A DNA stretch of 64,000 nt from UBA5072 sp963822145. GTDB lineage: Bacteria > Bacteroidota > Bacteroidia > Bacteroidales > UBA10428. Below the pieces are notes generated by a model. The model saw only the letters and a list, made by a program, of their open reading frames with translations, did no database searches and was not told the DNA's origin. The stretch spans positions 1,116,001-1,180,000 of the forward strand of contig CAWGGG010000004.1 of NCBI GenBank assembly GCA_963822145.1. Direction: 5' to 3'. The position numbers and the translations under genes are program-made. The stretch's first letter is position 1; the number at the start of each line of letters is the position of its first letter. This document shows, piece by piece, positions 47,087 through 55,654 of this stretch.

Positions 47087-47164
47087 GTGACAAGGGACGA
47101 GGGACAAGGGACAAGTAAATGCTCCCACTCGTCCCTCGTCCCTCGTCCCTCGTCCCTCGTCCCT
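47087..47164. repeat. Inverted repeat made of tandem heptamers
   Basis: The left arm (47087-47116) holds about four copies of a GGGACRA heptamer; the right arm (47127-47164) holds five copies of CGTCCCT, its complement, around a ~10-base spacer. The arms can fold into a long stem. Read on the minus strand, the direction of both flanking genes, the A/G differences become G-U wobbles, so the RNA of that strand folds better. It begins 5 bases after the stop of the solenoid gene and precedes dnaX. No other copy is seen in the window. Confidence 0.85.
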
Positions 47165-47169
47165 ATTCT

Positions 47170-48264
47170 TTAAGGAACAAGCCTGATGTTCCCGTAATGT
47201 GATGTAACATTAACCTCCGCCTTGGCATTCTGAGCATTGCCAATTACCCCGTTCACTTTCATCTCATTGTTTTCGTTGAACCGGTTCACTTTTGCATTAT
47301 TCTCCGGATAAACGATATTGCAATACTTCGTATAGGCATTCAGCTTATAAGAGGCAGCCGGATCAATGCCAAGTTTGCAGGTGCCATAACTGTTCGTAAT
47401 CTTAACGCCCTCGAACGAGGCTGGCATCCGGTCGATTAAAACATCTGTATATTTTGAATCCACCTGGAGTTTACCGCTTAGTTCCTGGATGGTAAAATGA
47501 CCATATGAGGCAGTGGTTATGAAATTATTCAGTTTACCAAGTTCATAGGTATCATATTTGGATTCGCTGACTACCGAACTTGCATTGGTAACATATACCT
47601 TGGAATACTTGCTTAATATTGCCAATGCCTTGGACTGGGTGATGTTAATCTTGGAATACTTGATATCCAATTCAATCCATCGGGTTTCCTGAATGGTTCC
47701 GTTGGAATAGGACAAATACACCTTGGTAAGGGGTTCCTTGGAATCATGCAGAATTTTATTGGCGGTAAGTTTGCCGTATTTCACATCAATGGTGGAAGTG
47801 GATGTCAGTTCATCAATAAAGACATTTCCATATTTATTGGAAAGGTTCATCGGAACTGCAGCGGGCATAGATATCCTGTAATTAATTTCAAGTCCGCCGT
47901 TATCAGTATTAAAACCCTTGAAATACCTGCCAAAATCCTCTCCGATATTCGTGACGGCCTTGATCAGATCGCCTTCCTGTGTGATGTCAATTTTTATCAT
48001 ACCGAACAGGTTATCGGCCTGTTGCCGATCCCTTGCATCCACCTTGATCATCACCTGGACAGAAAGAACCGCATCATTCCGGCTGGTGATATCCACATTG
48101 CCGTATTTATTAAAGACCTCAAGCCGTGTATTGGGATTTACAGTGTACTCTTTTTTGATTTCCTTGGTAAAAGGACCTCCTCCCTGTGCCTGCACGCAAA
48201 AGGTTACGGCAGCCAAAACCATCATCGATATGCTTGCTTTTTGTATGAACTTCATTGTTTTCAT
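47170..48264 (-). CDS. Exported beta-solenoid protein (DUF4097-like adhesin type)
   Basis: 364 residues. A signal peptide (cleavage near VQAQ), then a run of about a dozen repeats, roughly 20-30 residues each, built on a [NSTK]-[KS]-Y-[GSTC]-x-[VI] core: NKYGNV twice, VKYGKL, LSYSNG, IKYSKI, SKYSKV, ASYGHF, SKYTDV, NSYGTC, TKYCNI, SHYGNI. This pattern fits the DUF4097/putative adhesin right-handed beta-helix. It is the third gene of a sigma / anti-sigma-like / solenoid operon, 10 bases after the anti-sigma-like gene. Likely periplasmic or surface; ligand unknown. Confidence 0.8.
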   Translation of the reverse strand: MKTMKFIQKASISMMVLAAVTFCVQAQGGGPFTKEIKKEYTVNPNTRLEVFNKYGNVDITSRNDAVLSVQVMIKVDARDRQQADNLFGMIKIDITQEGDLIKAVTNIGEDFGRYFKGFNTDNGGLEINYRISMPAAVPMNLSNKYGNVFIDELTSTSTIDVKYGKLTANKILHDSKEPLTKVYLSYSNGTIQETRWIELDIKYSKINITQSKALAILSKYSKVYVTNASSVVSESKYDTYELGKLNNFITTASYGHFTIQELSGKLQVDSKYTDVLIDRMPASFEGVKITNSYGTCKLGIDPAASYKLNAYTKYCNIVYPENNAKVNRFNENNEMKVNGVIGNAQNAKAEVNVTSHYGNIRLVP

Positions 48265-48274
48265 GGTAGTAAGA

Positions 48275-48808
48275 TTAAAGAATAGTACTGGAAAACTGCT
48301 GGGTCCGGGATATGATCATATCCATCATCTCAATCTTAAGCTGATAATAATTGATGATGGCATTCACAATCCTCTCATCGTCTGGATTCTGCATCAGATC
48401 TTGTTTCATAGCCTGAACCTGTTTATCCATCTCAGTCAATTCCTGCAGCACCTGTGATTTTTCATCAGGGTCATTATTGAATCTGAGATTTTGAATTTTT
48501 GTAAAAGCAATACTGAGCTGGGTGTTATAAAACTGTTCTGCCTCATTAAATTCAGGATCGGCCGTTCCTGAGTAATTTGAAGCAGAATATTGTTTCAACA
48601 GGTTGAAATCGCGGAAAGCCACATAGGAAATCACCAATCCTATCAACAATATGGCTGCGATTCTGAGCAATACTTTTCCTGAACCGGTTAACCTTCTTTT
48701 ATGGGCATGGGTCAACCGTTGGTTAAAACGGTCGAAATGCCCCCCGGGAGGTTCTTCGGCATCAAACCGGTCAAGATTGTTCCTTATGTATTCATCTAAA
48801 GGTTTCAT
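48275..48808 (-). CDS. Membrane anti-sigma-like protein
   Basis: 177 residues: a soluble N-terminal stretch, one transmembrane helix at about 45-65 (VLLRIAAILLIGLVISYVAF), then a periplasmic, helix-rich tail. It lacks a clear zinc anti-sigma (HxxxCxxC) motif. Its start overlaps the 3' end of the ECF sigma gene by 17 bases, and that coupling is the main reason for calling it an anti-sigma factor. The solenoid gene follows after 10 bases. Confidence 0.7.
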   Translation of the reverse strand: MKPLDEYIRNNLDRFDAEEPPGGHFDRFNQRLTHAHKRRLTGSGKVLLRIAAILLIGLVISYVAFRDFNLLKQYSASNYSGTADPEFNEAEQFYNTQLSIAFTKIQNLRFNNDPDEKSQVLQELTEMDKQVQAMKQDLMQNPDDERIVNAIINYYQLKIEMMDMIISRTQQFSSTIL

Positions 48809-49364
48809 CTTTATAGTTCTTTAGGTATTCCATCAGTTTTCTCTTAGCCCGTGCCAGCTGAGATCGGGATGTTGATTCATTGATCTTAAGGATCATGGCG
48901 ATCTCTTCATGATCAAATCCTTCAAAGAGCGCCAGAGAAAGAACCACCCGGAATCCTTCAGGAAGCATTCCTACGGCTTCTCTGATTTTCTCAATTTTGC
49001 TATCCCCTTCTTCCGCTTCCGCAGCATTCTTATCCTCCTCATCCGGAATGCCGGCCCTTTCATCCAATTCATCGAACTTAATTTTTCTTGCTCTTAAAGT
49101 ATCAATAGTTTTATTGATCACTATCCTTTTGAGCCAGGAACCGAAACTCATCTCACCCCGGTAGGTATTGATCTTGAGGAAGGCAGCCAGAAATGATTCC
49201 TGCATAACATCCTCTGCTTCAACCTTGTCATTCAACATCCGGTAACAGGTGTTGTACATGGCTTTGTAATAGAGCTTGTACAACTCACTCTGTGCCAGTC
49301 TTTCGCCATTCCGGCACCGGTTGATGAGATCCTGGTGAATGTTGAAACTCCTTTGTTCAATCAT
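48792..49364 (-). CDS. ECF-type RNA polymerase sigma factor
   Basis: About 190 residues: sigma-70 region 2 (AEDVMQESFLAAFLKI, then WLKRIVINKTIDTLR) and region 4 (LALFEGFDHEEIAMILKINESTSRSQLARAKRKL). An acidic linker of Glu/Asp separates them. It is an extracytoplasmic-function sigma; the neighbour overlapping its end is its likely anti-sigma. ATG 49364 is preferred; the frame is open to 49406. Targets unknown, autoregulation is common. Confidence 0.85.
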   Translation of the reverse strand: MIEQRSFNIHQDLINRCRNGERLAQSELYKLYYKAMYNTCYRMLNDKVEAEDVMQESFLAAFLKINTYRGEMSFGSWLKRIVINKTIDTLRARKIKFDELDERAGIPDEEDKNAAEAEEGDSKIEKIREAVGMLPEGFRVVLSLALFEGFDHEEIAMILKINESTSRSQLARAKRKLMEYLKNYKDETFR

Positions 49365-49451
49365 TACCTCAGTATTATAGACGTCATGAATAGCAGAATG
49401 CTGCAATTTTGAATGAAAAATAATAAAATATCTTGAGATTGGTTTGATGAA

Positions 49452-50174
49452 TCACTGATTTGCAGGTATTATCAGTTGATACCACTGGAAATTTTGAACT
49501 GCTTTAAAAGAAGGCATGTCATTAAATTCAGCATCAACATAAAACGCAACACCACAACCCAGTTGCAGTGCCTCGCCGGCAAGTATATTTTTCCGATGAT
49601 CCTTTGAATTCATCCATCCGGCTATCAAAGATTCACCGAAAGAAAGATAGGTATGTGGTTTAAGGAGCTCGCCATCGGGGGTGGAACTGAATTTTCCTTT
49701 TCCCCTGAGATAGACTGTTTCATTGGATTTATATCGAAGGCCATATCCTTCAATGATATTCTCTGCCAGAAAAGGATTGGTTACCCCGCAAAGGAAAGCC
49801 CTGTCATTGGGTGTTTTCTTGTCCGGATACCTGGGATTCAAGTGCGCGAAGAAATCATCCCTGAGCATATCCTGTGCATGCATTGCAGCCGAATTCTCAA
49901 GCTGGAGGCAATATTGCAGAGGTTTCAAATGATTCCGGGTCCTGACTTCGTTGGTAAGCAGAAACAATATAGCGTGAATGCGGGCAAAATCGATATTCCG
50001 CAGATCAATTTCTTCGTTGAAAAGGGCATTTTTTCTGAAATCCAGGTTCCCGGCATATTCATAATAATTCCTCTGAATCGCAGTTTGAGCAACCACGTTC
50101 AAATTGATGCCGTGAAAAAAGATCAGGACGATCAGAAATGAAAAGTGCCCGGGCATTGCAGCTCGTAAAATCAT
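49452..50174 (-). CDS. CAP-domain (SCP/PR-1-like) exported protein
   Basis: About 240 residues with an N-terminal hydrophobic signal (cleavage near VVAQ) and a bacterial CAP domain: NEVRTRNHLKPL, MHAQDMLRDDFFAHLNP, LAENII, and the WMNSKDHRKNIL block. CAP proteins in bacteria are extracytoplasmic, with roles in stress or binding that are mostly unproven. Starts at 50156, 50174 and 50207 are possible; 50174 keeps a full signal. A TATTTTTG element at 50178-50185 is very close to this ATG and would fit 50156 better. Confidence 0.78.
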   Translation of the reverse strand: MILRAAMPGHFSFLIVLIFFHGINLNVVAQTAIQRNYYEYAGNLDFRKNALFNEEIDLRNIDFARIHAILFLLTNEVRTRNHLKPLQYCLQLENSAAMHAQDMLRDDFFAHLNPRYPDKKTPNDRAFLCGVTNPFLAENIIEGYGLRYKSNETVYLRGKGKFSSTPDGELLKPHTYLSFGESLIAGWMNSKDHRKNILAGEALQLGCGVAFYVDAEFNDMPSFKAVQNFQWYQLIIPANQ

Positions 50175-50275
50175 GGACAAAAATACACCTTCGGTGAAAA
50201 AGAGCATACATCTTTATCTATAAAAGGAATAAAAAATGATATTTTTATCCATTATTGTGTTGAAACCTCAATTTG

Positions 50276-51751
50276 ATGAAGAATCAGGATAACAGGGTAT
50301 TATTTGTGCATGGCCGTCCTGAAGATGGGTTGGTTCTGGAAGGGGAGGTGAAAGAAAGTGGATATTCCTTTACGCTGTTTCTGGCTTCATCCTGCCAGGA
50401 ATGCCTGGAACTGGTTCAGAAAATTACTTTTCATGCCGTTGTTTCTGATTACCAACTAACTGACGGCCTGGCTGTTGATCTATTACCCTGGATTGGCAAT
50501 TCCCCGCTGATCATCCTGGCTGATGAAGGCTTTAAAGGTGCTGCAATAAATGCCCTGAAGACAGGAGCATACAATTTCCTGATGCGGGAAGAAAATAATC
50601 ATCATTTCAAATTGCTGCCCATTTTGGTAGCCAAGTCCATTGAACAGAAAAAGCAGCGTGATGAACTGGAAAACTATCGGACACGATTGGAGAGCCTGGT
50701 AGAGGAAAGAACCACTGAATTAACGGATATGTATTTACGGCTTCAGGAAAGTGAGGCCAATTTCAGAAATATCTTCAACAACACCAGTGAAGGTTTTGTT
50801 ATAACCGAATATGATTTTACCTTCCTTGAAGCAAACAATACCCTGCTCAGACAATTCGGCGTTACCAGGGAATACCTGGCCAAGGAGTCTCTTATAAACT
50901 TTCTTGCGCCGTCTTACCATGCTCTCATTTTCGATCGTCTCCAACTGATCATGCAAGGTATATCCTCAGGTGATCTTGAGATAGAAATTGTTGCTCCACT
51001 TACCGGACAAGTCATCCCTTTCGAGATCAACAATGTGCCTATTATATTTAATCACAAGAAGGCTATCCTGACCGTGATGCGAAATATTACCGAAAGAAAA
51101 TCGCATGCAAGAAAGTTGTTTGAGGCCATAATACAAACAGAAGAAGAAGAGCGATCACGCATTGCCAGAGACCTGCATGACGAAACCGGTCCGCTCATGT
51201 CTGCCCTGAAAATCTACACGACCACCTTTATGGAAACCAGCAACGCGGAAAAGAAAAACAAGCTGGCAGGACAGATTGGTATCATCATGCGTGATGTAAT
51301 TGAATCCATCAAAGAGATATCCAATGATATGAGCCCGCATGTGCTGGTAAATTTCGGACTGCTTGCAGCTATACGGAACATTATCAACCTGTTCAACAAA
51401 GGTCTGAAAATTCATTTACAGTCCAACCTGGTTGATATGAGGTTCCCCAATACAATAGAATCCGTGGTTTACCGTGTACTCAAAGAACTCATCAACAATA
51501 CCGTCAAACACGCCCAGGCAGGCAATATTTATATCACACTCGAATTTTCTGACACTGGACTTGTATGCAATTACAAGGATGACGGCATGGGATTCGACTG
51601 GCAGGCTTTTGTGGAATCCAAAGTAAAAGGAATGGGAATCAACAACATAAGTTCAAGAATTCATTCACTGGGTGGTGATTTTGAGATTGTAACCAGTCCC
51701 GGCAATGGATTTGCAATTGATCTGGTAATTAAAACTTCACCTATCCTATAA
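50276..51751 (+). CDS. Sensor kinase: degenerate receiver, PAS and HisKA_3/HATPase domains
   Basis: 491 residues, cytoplasmic, no transmembrane helix. Residues ~7-120 form a receiver-like domain with phospho-site D58, but the acidic pair is H12-G13 and the usual lysine is R104. A coiled coil (120-165) is followed by a PAS domain (165-275). A HisKA_3-type dimerisation domain has catalytic H301 in ARDLHDETGP. The ATPase domain ends the protein (ELINNTVKHA N-box; GNGFAIDLVI). The stop codon overlaps the start of the NarL-type regulator gene (TAATG), so the two are a translationally coupled pair. Confidence 0.87.
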   Translation: MKNQDNRVLFVHGRPEDGLVLEGEVKESGYSFTLFLASSCQECLELVQKITFHAVVSDYQLTDGLAVDLLPWIGNSPLIILADEGFKGAAINALKTGAYNFLMREENNHHFKLLPILVAKSIEQKKQRDELENYRTRLESLVEERTTELTDMYLRLQESEANFRNIFNNTSEGFVITEYDFTFLEANNTLLRQFGVTREYLAKESLINFLAPSYHALIFDRLQLIMQGISSGDLEIEIVAPLTGQVIPFEINNVPIIFNHKKAILTVMRNITERKSHARKLFEAIIQTEEEERSRIARDLHDETGPLMSALKIYTTTFMETSNAEKKNKLAGQIGIIMRDVIESIKEISNDMSPHVLVNFGLLAAIRNIINLFNKGLKIHLQSNLVDMRFPNTIESVVYRVLKELINNTVKHAQAGNIYITLEFSDTGLVCNYKDDGMGFDWQAFVESKVKGMGINNISSRIHSLGGDFEIVTSPGNGFAIDLVIKTSPIL

Positions 51752-52389
51752 TGGTGAGACAAAAACAAACGGTGATCATTGCCGATGACCATACTTTGTT
51801 CCGGCAGGGATTAAAACTTATCCTCGAAGATATCGAGAACATAGAAGTTATAGCGGATGTGCCAGACGGAAAGGAATTGATAGAAGTAATCCCGGTTTTG
51901 AAACCCGACCTGATCATTATGGACATCAACATGCCCCATGTCAACGGTATTGATGCCAGCAGGATCCTGTTGCAGGAGTATCCTGATCTGAAAATTCTCG
52001 TTGTATCCATGTATGGCGATGAACAATATTATAACAGTGTGATTGAAAACGGTGTGAAGGGTTTTATTCTCAAGGATGCGGATAATTCAGAGCTCCGGTT
52101 GGCCGTTAAATCAATTCTGAACGGAAAGACTTATTTTTCTCAGGAACTATTGCTTAAGCTGATCAGAAATCACCAGACCAATGCTCAGATTTCAATAACC
52201 ACCAGGGAAAAGGAGATCCTTTCCTTATTGTACCTGGGACTCAGCTCCTCGGAGATTGCTGAAAAGCTTTTCCTGAGTGAGCGAACCGTGGAGAATCACC
52301 GTGCCAATCTGCTGGACAAAACCGGATGCAGGAATTCGCTTTCGCTGATTATTTATGCCCTGAAGAACAACCTTCTGCCTTTACCATAA
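51751..52389 (+). CDS. NarL/FixJ-type response regulator
   Basis: 212 residues. Receiver with acidic residues in ADDH, phospho-acceptor D58 in LIIMDIN and the late VKGFILKDA lysine; then a LuxR helix-turn-helix (TTREKEILSLLYLGLSSSEIAEKLFLSERTVENHRANL). Its ATG overlaps the stop codon of the kinase gene, so it is that kinase's direct partner. Targets unknown. Confidence 0.93.
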   Translation: MVRQKQTVIIADDHTLFRQGLKLILEDIENIEVIADVPDGKELIEVIPVLKPDLIIMDINMPHVNGIDASRILLQEYPDLKILVVSMYGDEQYYNSVIENGVKGFILKDADNSELRLAVKSILNGKTYFSQELLLKLIRNHQTNAQISITTREKEILSLLYLGLSSSEIAEKLFLSERTVENHRANLLDKTGCRNSLSLIIYALKNNLLPLP

Positions 52390-52418
52390 AAGGGACACGA
52401 TTGTTCAGCATCAGACGG

Positions 52419-52937
52419 CTAAAAAATAGCCTGAATGACTGCCCTGAAAAAATAAAAGGCCAGCACCATTGAAACGGCTATTTTCATGAGGGTTCCGGCG
52501 AGGAAACCGACAAAAGAACCCACTGCTGCGCGCAAGGCTTTATCTGAAGTTTGTCCGTCATAGATCTCACCGATCCATGCCCCTATGAAAGGGCCACCCA
52601 ATATACCCAGCAAGCCGAATGGTCCCAGGGCGAGACCCAGCATGGGCAGCAGGACAATGCCAACGAGCAGGCCTATAGTGCTTCCGATAACTCCTGAACG
52701 GGTTCCTCCGAATTTTTTTGTGCCCCAAACGGGAACAACATAATCCAATACAGCCACAACCGAAATGATAACCGCCCACACCAGAAGCATGGTGCCGGAG
52801 AACTGGGCAAAACGTGTCCAGTGAATAAGCAGCAGACCGAGATAACTGATTGGCGGTCCGGGCAAACCGGGCAATATGCTTCCGATAATGCCGATCAGCA
52901 TACACAGGGTGCCCAGAACAACAAGCACATAATCCAT
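52419..52937 (-). CDS. DUF456 membrane protein
   Basis: 172 residues, about five transmembrane helices, with the DUF456 signature IGSILPGLPGPPISYLGLL at the N-terminus and the later glycine-rich stretch GLLVGIVLLPMLGLALGPFG. Family function is not established. It lies three bases downstream of the nhaD-like gene in the same direction, so the two are likely co-transcribed. Convergent with the response regulator. Confidence 0.85.
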   Translation of the reverse strand: MDYVLVVLGTLCMLIGIIGSILPGLPGPPISYLGLLLIHWTRFAQFSGTMLLVWAVIISVVAVLDYVVPVWGTKKFGGTRSGVIGSTIGLLVGIVLLPMLGLALGPFGLLGILGGPFIGAWIGEIYDGQTSDKALRAAVGSFVGFLAGTLMKIAVSMVLAFYFFRAVIQAIF

Positions 52938-52940
52938 GAT

Positions 52941-54266
52941 CTACTTTTGCTGGTTTACAATCTCTTGCTCCTGCTGCTGGGATTCAGTATCCTTGTGCGG
53001 AGCGTGAGGATGCCAGCCCAGCGTGTACAATAAAGCAAAAAACCCGACAATATAGGCCAGTGTAACATGCCAGCCTTTTTTAATATAATTCACTGTATTT
53101 TTTGCTTCGGGATACATATTAGAGAGGGCTACCCCTGCCGATGAACCGAACCAGATCATGGATCCTCCGAATCCAACGGTATAGGCCAACATGCCCCAGT
53201 CGTATCCGCCCTGCTCCAGGCAAAGCTTGGTAAGCGGAATATTATCAAACACCGCTGAAACAAATCCAAGGGCAAAAGCTGTCCAGTGTGAGGCAGGAGG
53301 CAGCTCTTCCACAGGCATCAGAGAGGCGCACGAGACCAGGGCCATTAAAAATACCGTACCCATCCAGGCATTTTTGAGTTCCTGCCAGGGTGTTTTTCTG
53401 AACAAGCCGCCAATCAGGATCCCGATCCAAACCCCAATGGCAGGAAAATCCAGGGTCCAATTGGTAATGATGGTGCAGACCAGGATCAGAAAAACAATAC
53501 CGATCCTTCCCCAGTCGACTTTTACATTAGAATTGCTGTTGCTCATGATGGGCTGATAGCGGTCCTGCTGTATTGCTCCTATCACGCCAAAGATGGCCAG
53601 TGCAGCAAATGAGGCCACAAAGGCATGCAAAACATCCACCGGATTGACACCATCGATCCACATCAGGGTGGTGGTGGTATCTCCCACCACGCTTCCCGCT
53701 CCACCGGCATTGCTGGCAGCAACGATAGCAGCCAGGTAACCTATGTGAACCTTCCCTTTAAATACAACCATGGCTATGGCCCCACCGATCATGGCGGCAG
53801 CGATATTATCGAGAAAGGAGGAAAGTATCGTGATGAAAAATAACAGAACAAATCCACCTTTCCAGCCATCCGGAAGGTAATTGGGTAAAATATCGGGTAA
53901 CCTCGATTCCTTGAAATGCTCAGCGAGTATGGCAAATCCAAACAGCAAACCCAGAAGGTTCAGAAGGATCCTCCATTCGCCTTCCCTGGAAGCCGTACCG
54001 ACAATATGCTCAGTTATCGAGAAATCAATGAATGCATATTTGGCTACAAGAATTGCGGCAAGACCAGTCAGGGCAACATACATGGTCTTGTGGTGAAAGA
54101 CCGCTACGCCAATGAGGGTAAGTGCAAAAAGTATAAATTCAATGCGGATTCCTGCGACTGAAGGCATGACTCCGTCTGAAGCACTGAGGACCTGGCTGGA
54201 AAGCGGCAACAAAAGCAACACTGCTGAAAACCGCAGTCGTCTGAAAAGAGAAAGGCGCACCATCAT
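52941..54266 (-). CDS. nhaD: NhaD-type sodium:proton antiporter
   Basis: 441 residues. A cleavable-looking signal (VLSAS), then about 11-13 membrane spans of the arsenite/citrate (IT) superfamily; the NAAGGAGSVVGDTTTTLMW and SSFLDNIAAAMIGG blocks are typical of NhaD. It exchanges Na+ or Li+ for protons in the inner membrane, important at alkaline pH or high salt. A TAAATTTG -7 element lies about 35 bases upstream. DUF456 gene follows. Confidence 0.9.
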   Translation of the reverse strand: MMVRLSLFRRLRFSAVLLLLPLSSQVLSASDGVMPSVAGIRIEFILFALTLIGVAVFHHKTMYVALTGLAAILVAKYAFIDFSITEHIVGTASREGEWRILLNLLGLLFGFAILAEHFKESRLPDILPNYLPDGWKGGFVLLFFITILSSFLDNIAAAMIGGAIAMVVFKGKVHIGYLAAIVAASNAGGAGSVVGDTTTTLMWIDGVNPVDVLHAFVASFAALAIFGVIGAIQQDRYQPIMSNSNSNVKVDWGRIGIVFLILVCTIITNWTLDFPAIGVWIGILIGGLFRKTPWQELKNAWMGTVFLMALVSCASLMPVEELPPASHWTAFALGFVSAVFDNIPLTKLCLEQGGYDWGMLAYTVGFGGSMIWFGSSAGVALSNMYPEAKNTVNYIKKGWHVTLAYIVGFFALLYTLGWHPHAPHKDTESQQQEQEIVNQQK

Positions 54267-54300
54267 AATACTGTATAAATTTGTTAAACGGATAATTTCC

Positions 54301-54308
54301 CAAATTTA
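54301..54308 (-). promoter_or_regulatory. -7 element for nhaD
   Basis: Minus strand reads TAAATTTG, full TAnnTTTG match, 34 bases upstream of the nhaD ATG. Confidence 0.42.
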
Positions 54309-54357
54309 ACAAATTGACCTTATCTTGGTTCGATAAATCCTAAAAGAGTGCTAAAAC

Positions 54358-55359
54358 TCAGGAACCCAGTGTTGCAACCATGACGGCTTTAATAGTATGA
54401 ACGCGGTTTTCAGCCTGATCAAAAACTATGGAAGCGGGTGATTCGAAAACCTCCTCTGTAACTTCCATGGATTCGAGACCGAATTTCTTATATATTTCCT
54501 CTCCCATTTTCGTTTCGCGATTATGAAAAGCAGGCAGGCAATGTAAAAACTTTACTTTCCTGTTGCCCGTAAGTTTTAATACCTGATGGTTAACCTGGTA
54601 TGGTTGAAGGAGTTTTACACGTTCGGCCCATACTTCGGCTGGTTCTCCCATGGATACCCAAACATCGGTATATAAGAAATCAGCCGCCTTCACGGCGGTT
54701 TCAATCTTATCGGTAATGGTAATTCCGGCGCCGGTCTCCCGGGCTATTCCTTTACAGGTCTTTACCAGGTCTGCTGCTGGCTGACAGGCTGCTGGTGCGG
54801 CAGCCCTGAAATCAATCCCCATTTTGGCACAACCTACCATAAGCGAATTACCCATATTGTTACGGGCATCACCCAGGTAGCAGAATTTCATCTGGTTAAG
54901 CGGCTTATCAGAATGTTCCAGCATGGTCATCAAATCAGCCAGTACCTGTGTGGGATGAAACTCATTGGTAAGACCATTCCAAACCGGCACTCCTGAATAA
55001 CGGGCAAGATCTTCGACAATCTGCTGACCAAAACCGCGGTATTCAATACCGTCATACATGCGTCCCAACACACGGGCAGTATCTTTGACAGATTCCTTGT
55101 GACCGATCTGGGAACTCACCGGATCAAGATAAGTGACATGAGCCCCCTGATCATGCGCTGCCACTTCAAAGGCGCAACGGGTGCGTGTGGAGGTCTTCTC
55201 AAAAATAAGGGCAATATTTTTCCCCGTCAGCCGGGGTTGTTCAGTGCCGCTGTATTTTGCTTTTTTCAGATCAAACGAAAGATCGAGCAGAAACCTGATC
55301 TCAGCGGGAGTAAAATCAAGCAGTTTAAGAAAGCTCCGGTTGCGTAAATTGAAAGGCAT
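54358..55359 (-). CDS. argF: Ornithine carbamoyltransferase
   Basis: Makes citrulline from ornithine and carbamoyl phosphate. 333 residues. Carbamoyl phosphate motif STRTR at 57-61, ornithine-side HCLPAFHN near 273, and VWNGLTNEFHPTQ. The sequence is close to the E. coli-type ArgF rather than the Bacteroidota acetyl/succinylornithine transcarbamylases, whose motifs differ, so the ornithine assignment is favoured. No other arg gene is in the window, so anabolic versus catabolic use is open. Confidence 0.93.
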   Translation of the reverse strand: MPFNLRNRSFLKLLDFTPAEIRFLLDLSFDLKKAKYSGTEQPRLTGKNIALIFEKTSTRTRCAFEVAAHDQGAHVTYLDPVSSQIGHKESVKDTARVLGRMYDGIEYRGFGQQIVEDLARYSGVPVWNGLTNEFHPTQVLADLMTMLEHSDKPLNQMKFCYLGDARNNMGNSLMVGCAKMGIDFRAAAPAACQPAADLVKTCKGIARETGAGITITDKIETAVKAADFLYTDVWVSMGEPAEVWAERVKLLQPYQVNHQVLKLTGNRKVKFLHCLPAFHNRETKMGEEIYKKFGLESMEVTEEVFESPASIVFDQAENRVHTIKAVMVATLGS

Positions 55360-55432
55360 AATAATTTAAGATTAAGTATGGATGAAATGAACAATAAAGA
55401 TTCGAAGCAGACAACAGGGTCACCCTTCCTTA

Positions 55433-55440
55433 CAAAAATA
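55433..55440 (-). promoter_or_regulatory. -7 element for argF
   Basis: Minus strand reads TATTTTTG, a TAnnTTTG match, 74 bases upstream of the argF ATG. The rest of the 295-base AT-rich region to the next gene shows no gene. Confidence 0.35.
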
Positions 55441-55654
55441 AGCAATCATCAGGAAAGTTGTTCATGATTTTTATCAGTAATTGTATTTATATACCTTCAT
55501 TTTTTATATATATACTAGATAATTATCTGAATAGAACTTGTCACTCCGAATTAGGCAATTATCTTTACTCAGAATTTAATTGATCAAAACAACTGCTCAA
55601 TTCTGAACAAGGAGGATAATTTTACGTAGAAAAATCATTATGGAGCAAAGCTGC

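Noticed and set aside
47087..47164. The heptamer array as a CRISPR array
   Set aside because: Units are only seven bases with no spacers and no cas gene nearby, so it is an inverted tandem repeat instead.
55378..55467. 30-codon open frame in the argF / lipoprotein gap
   Set aside because: Low-complexity translation with no start signal or conservation that I can see; the region looks regulatory or neutral.
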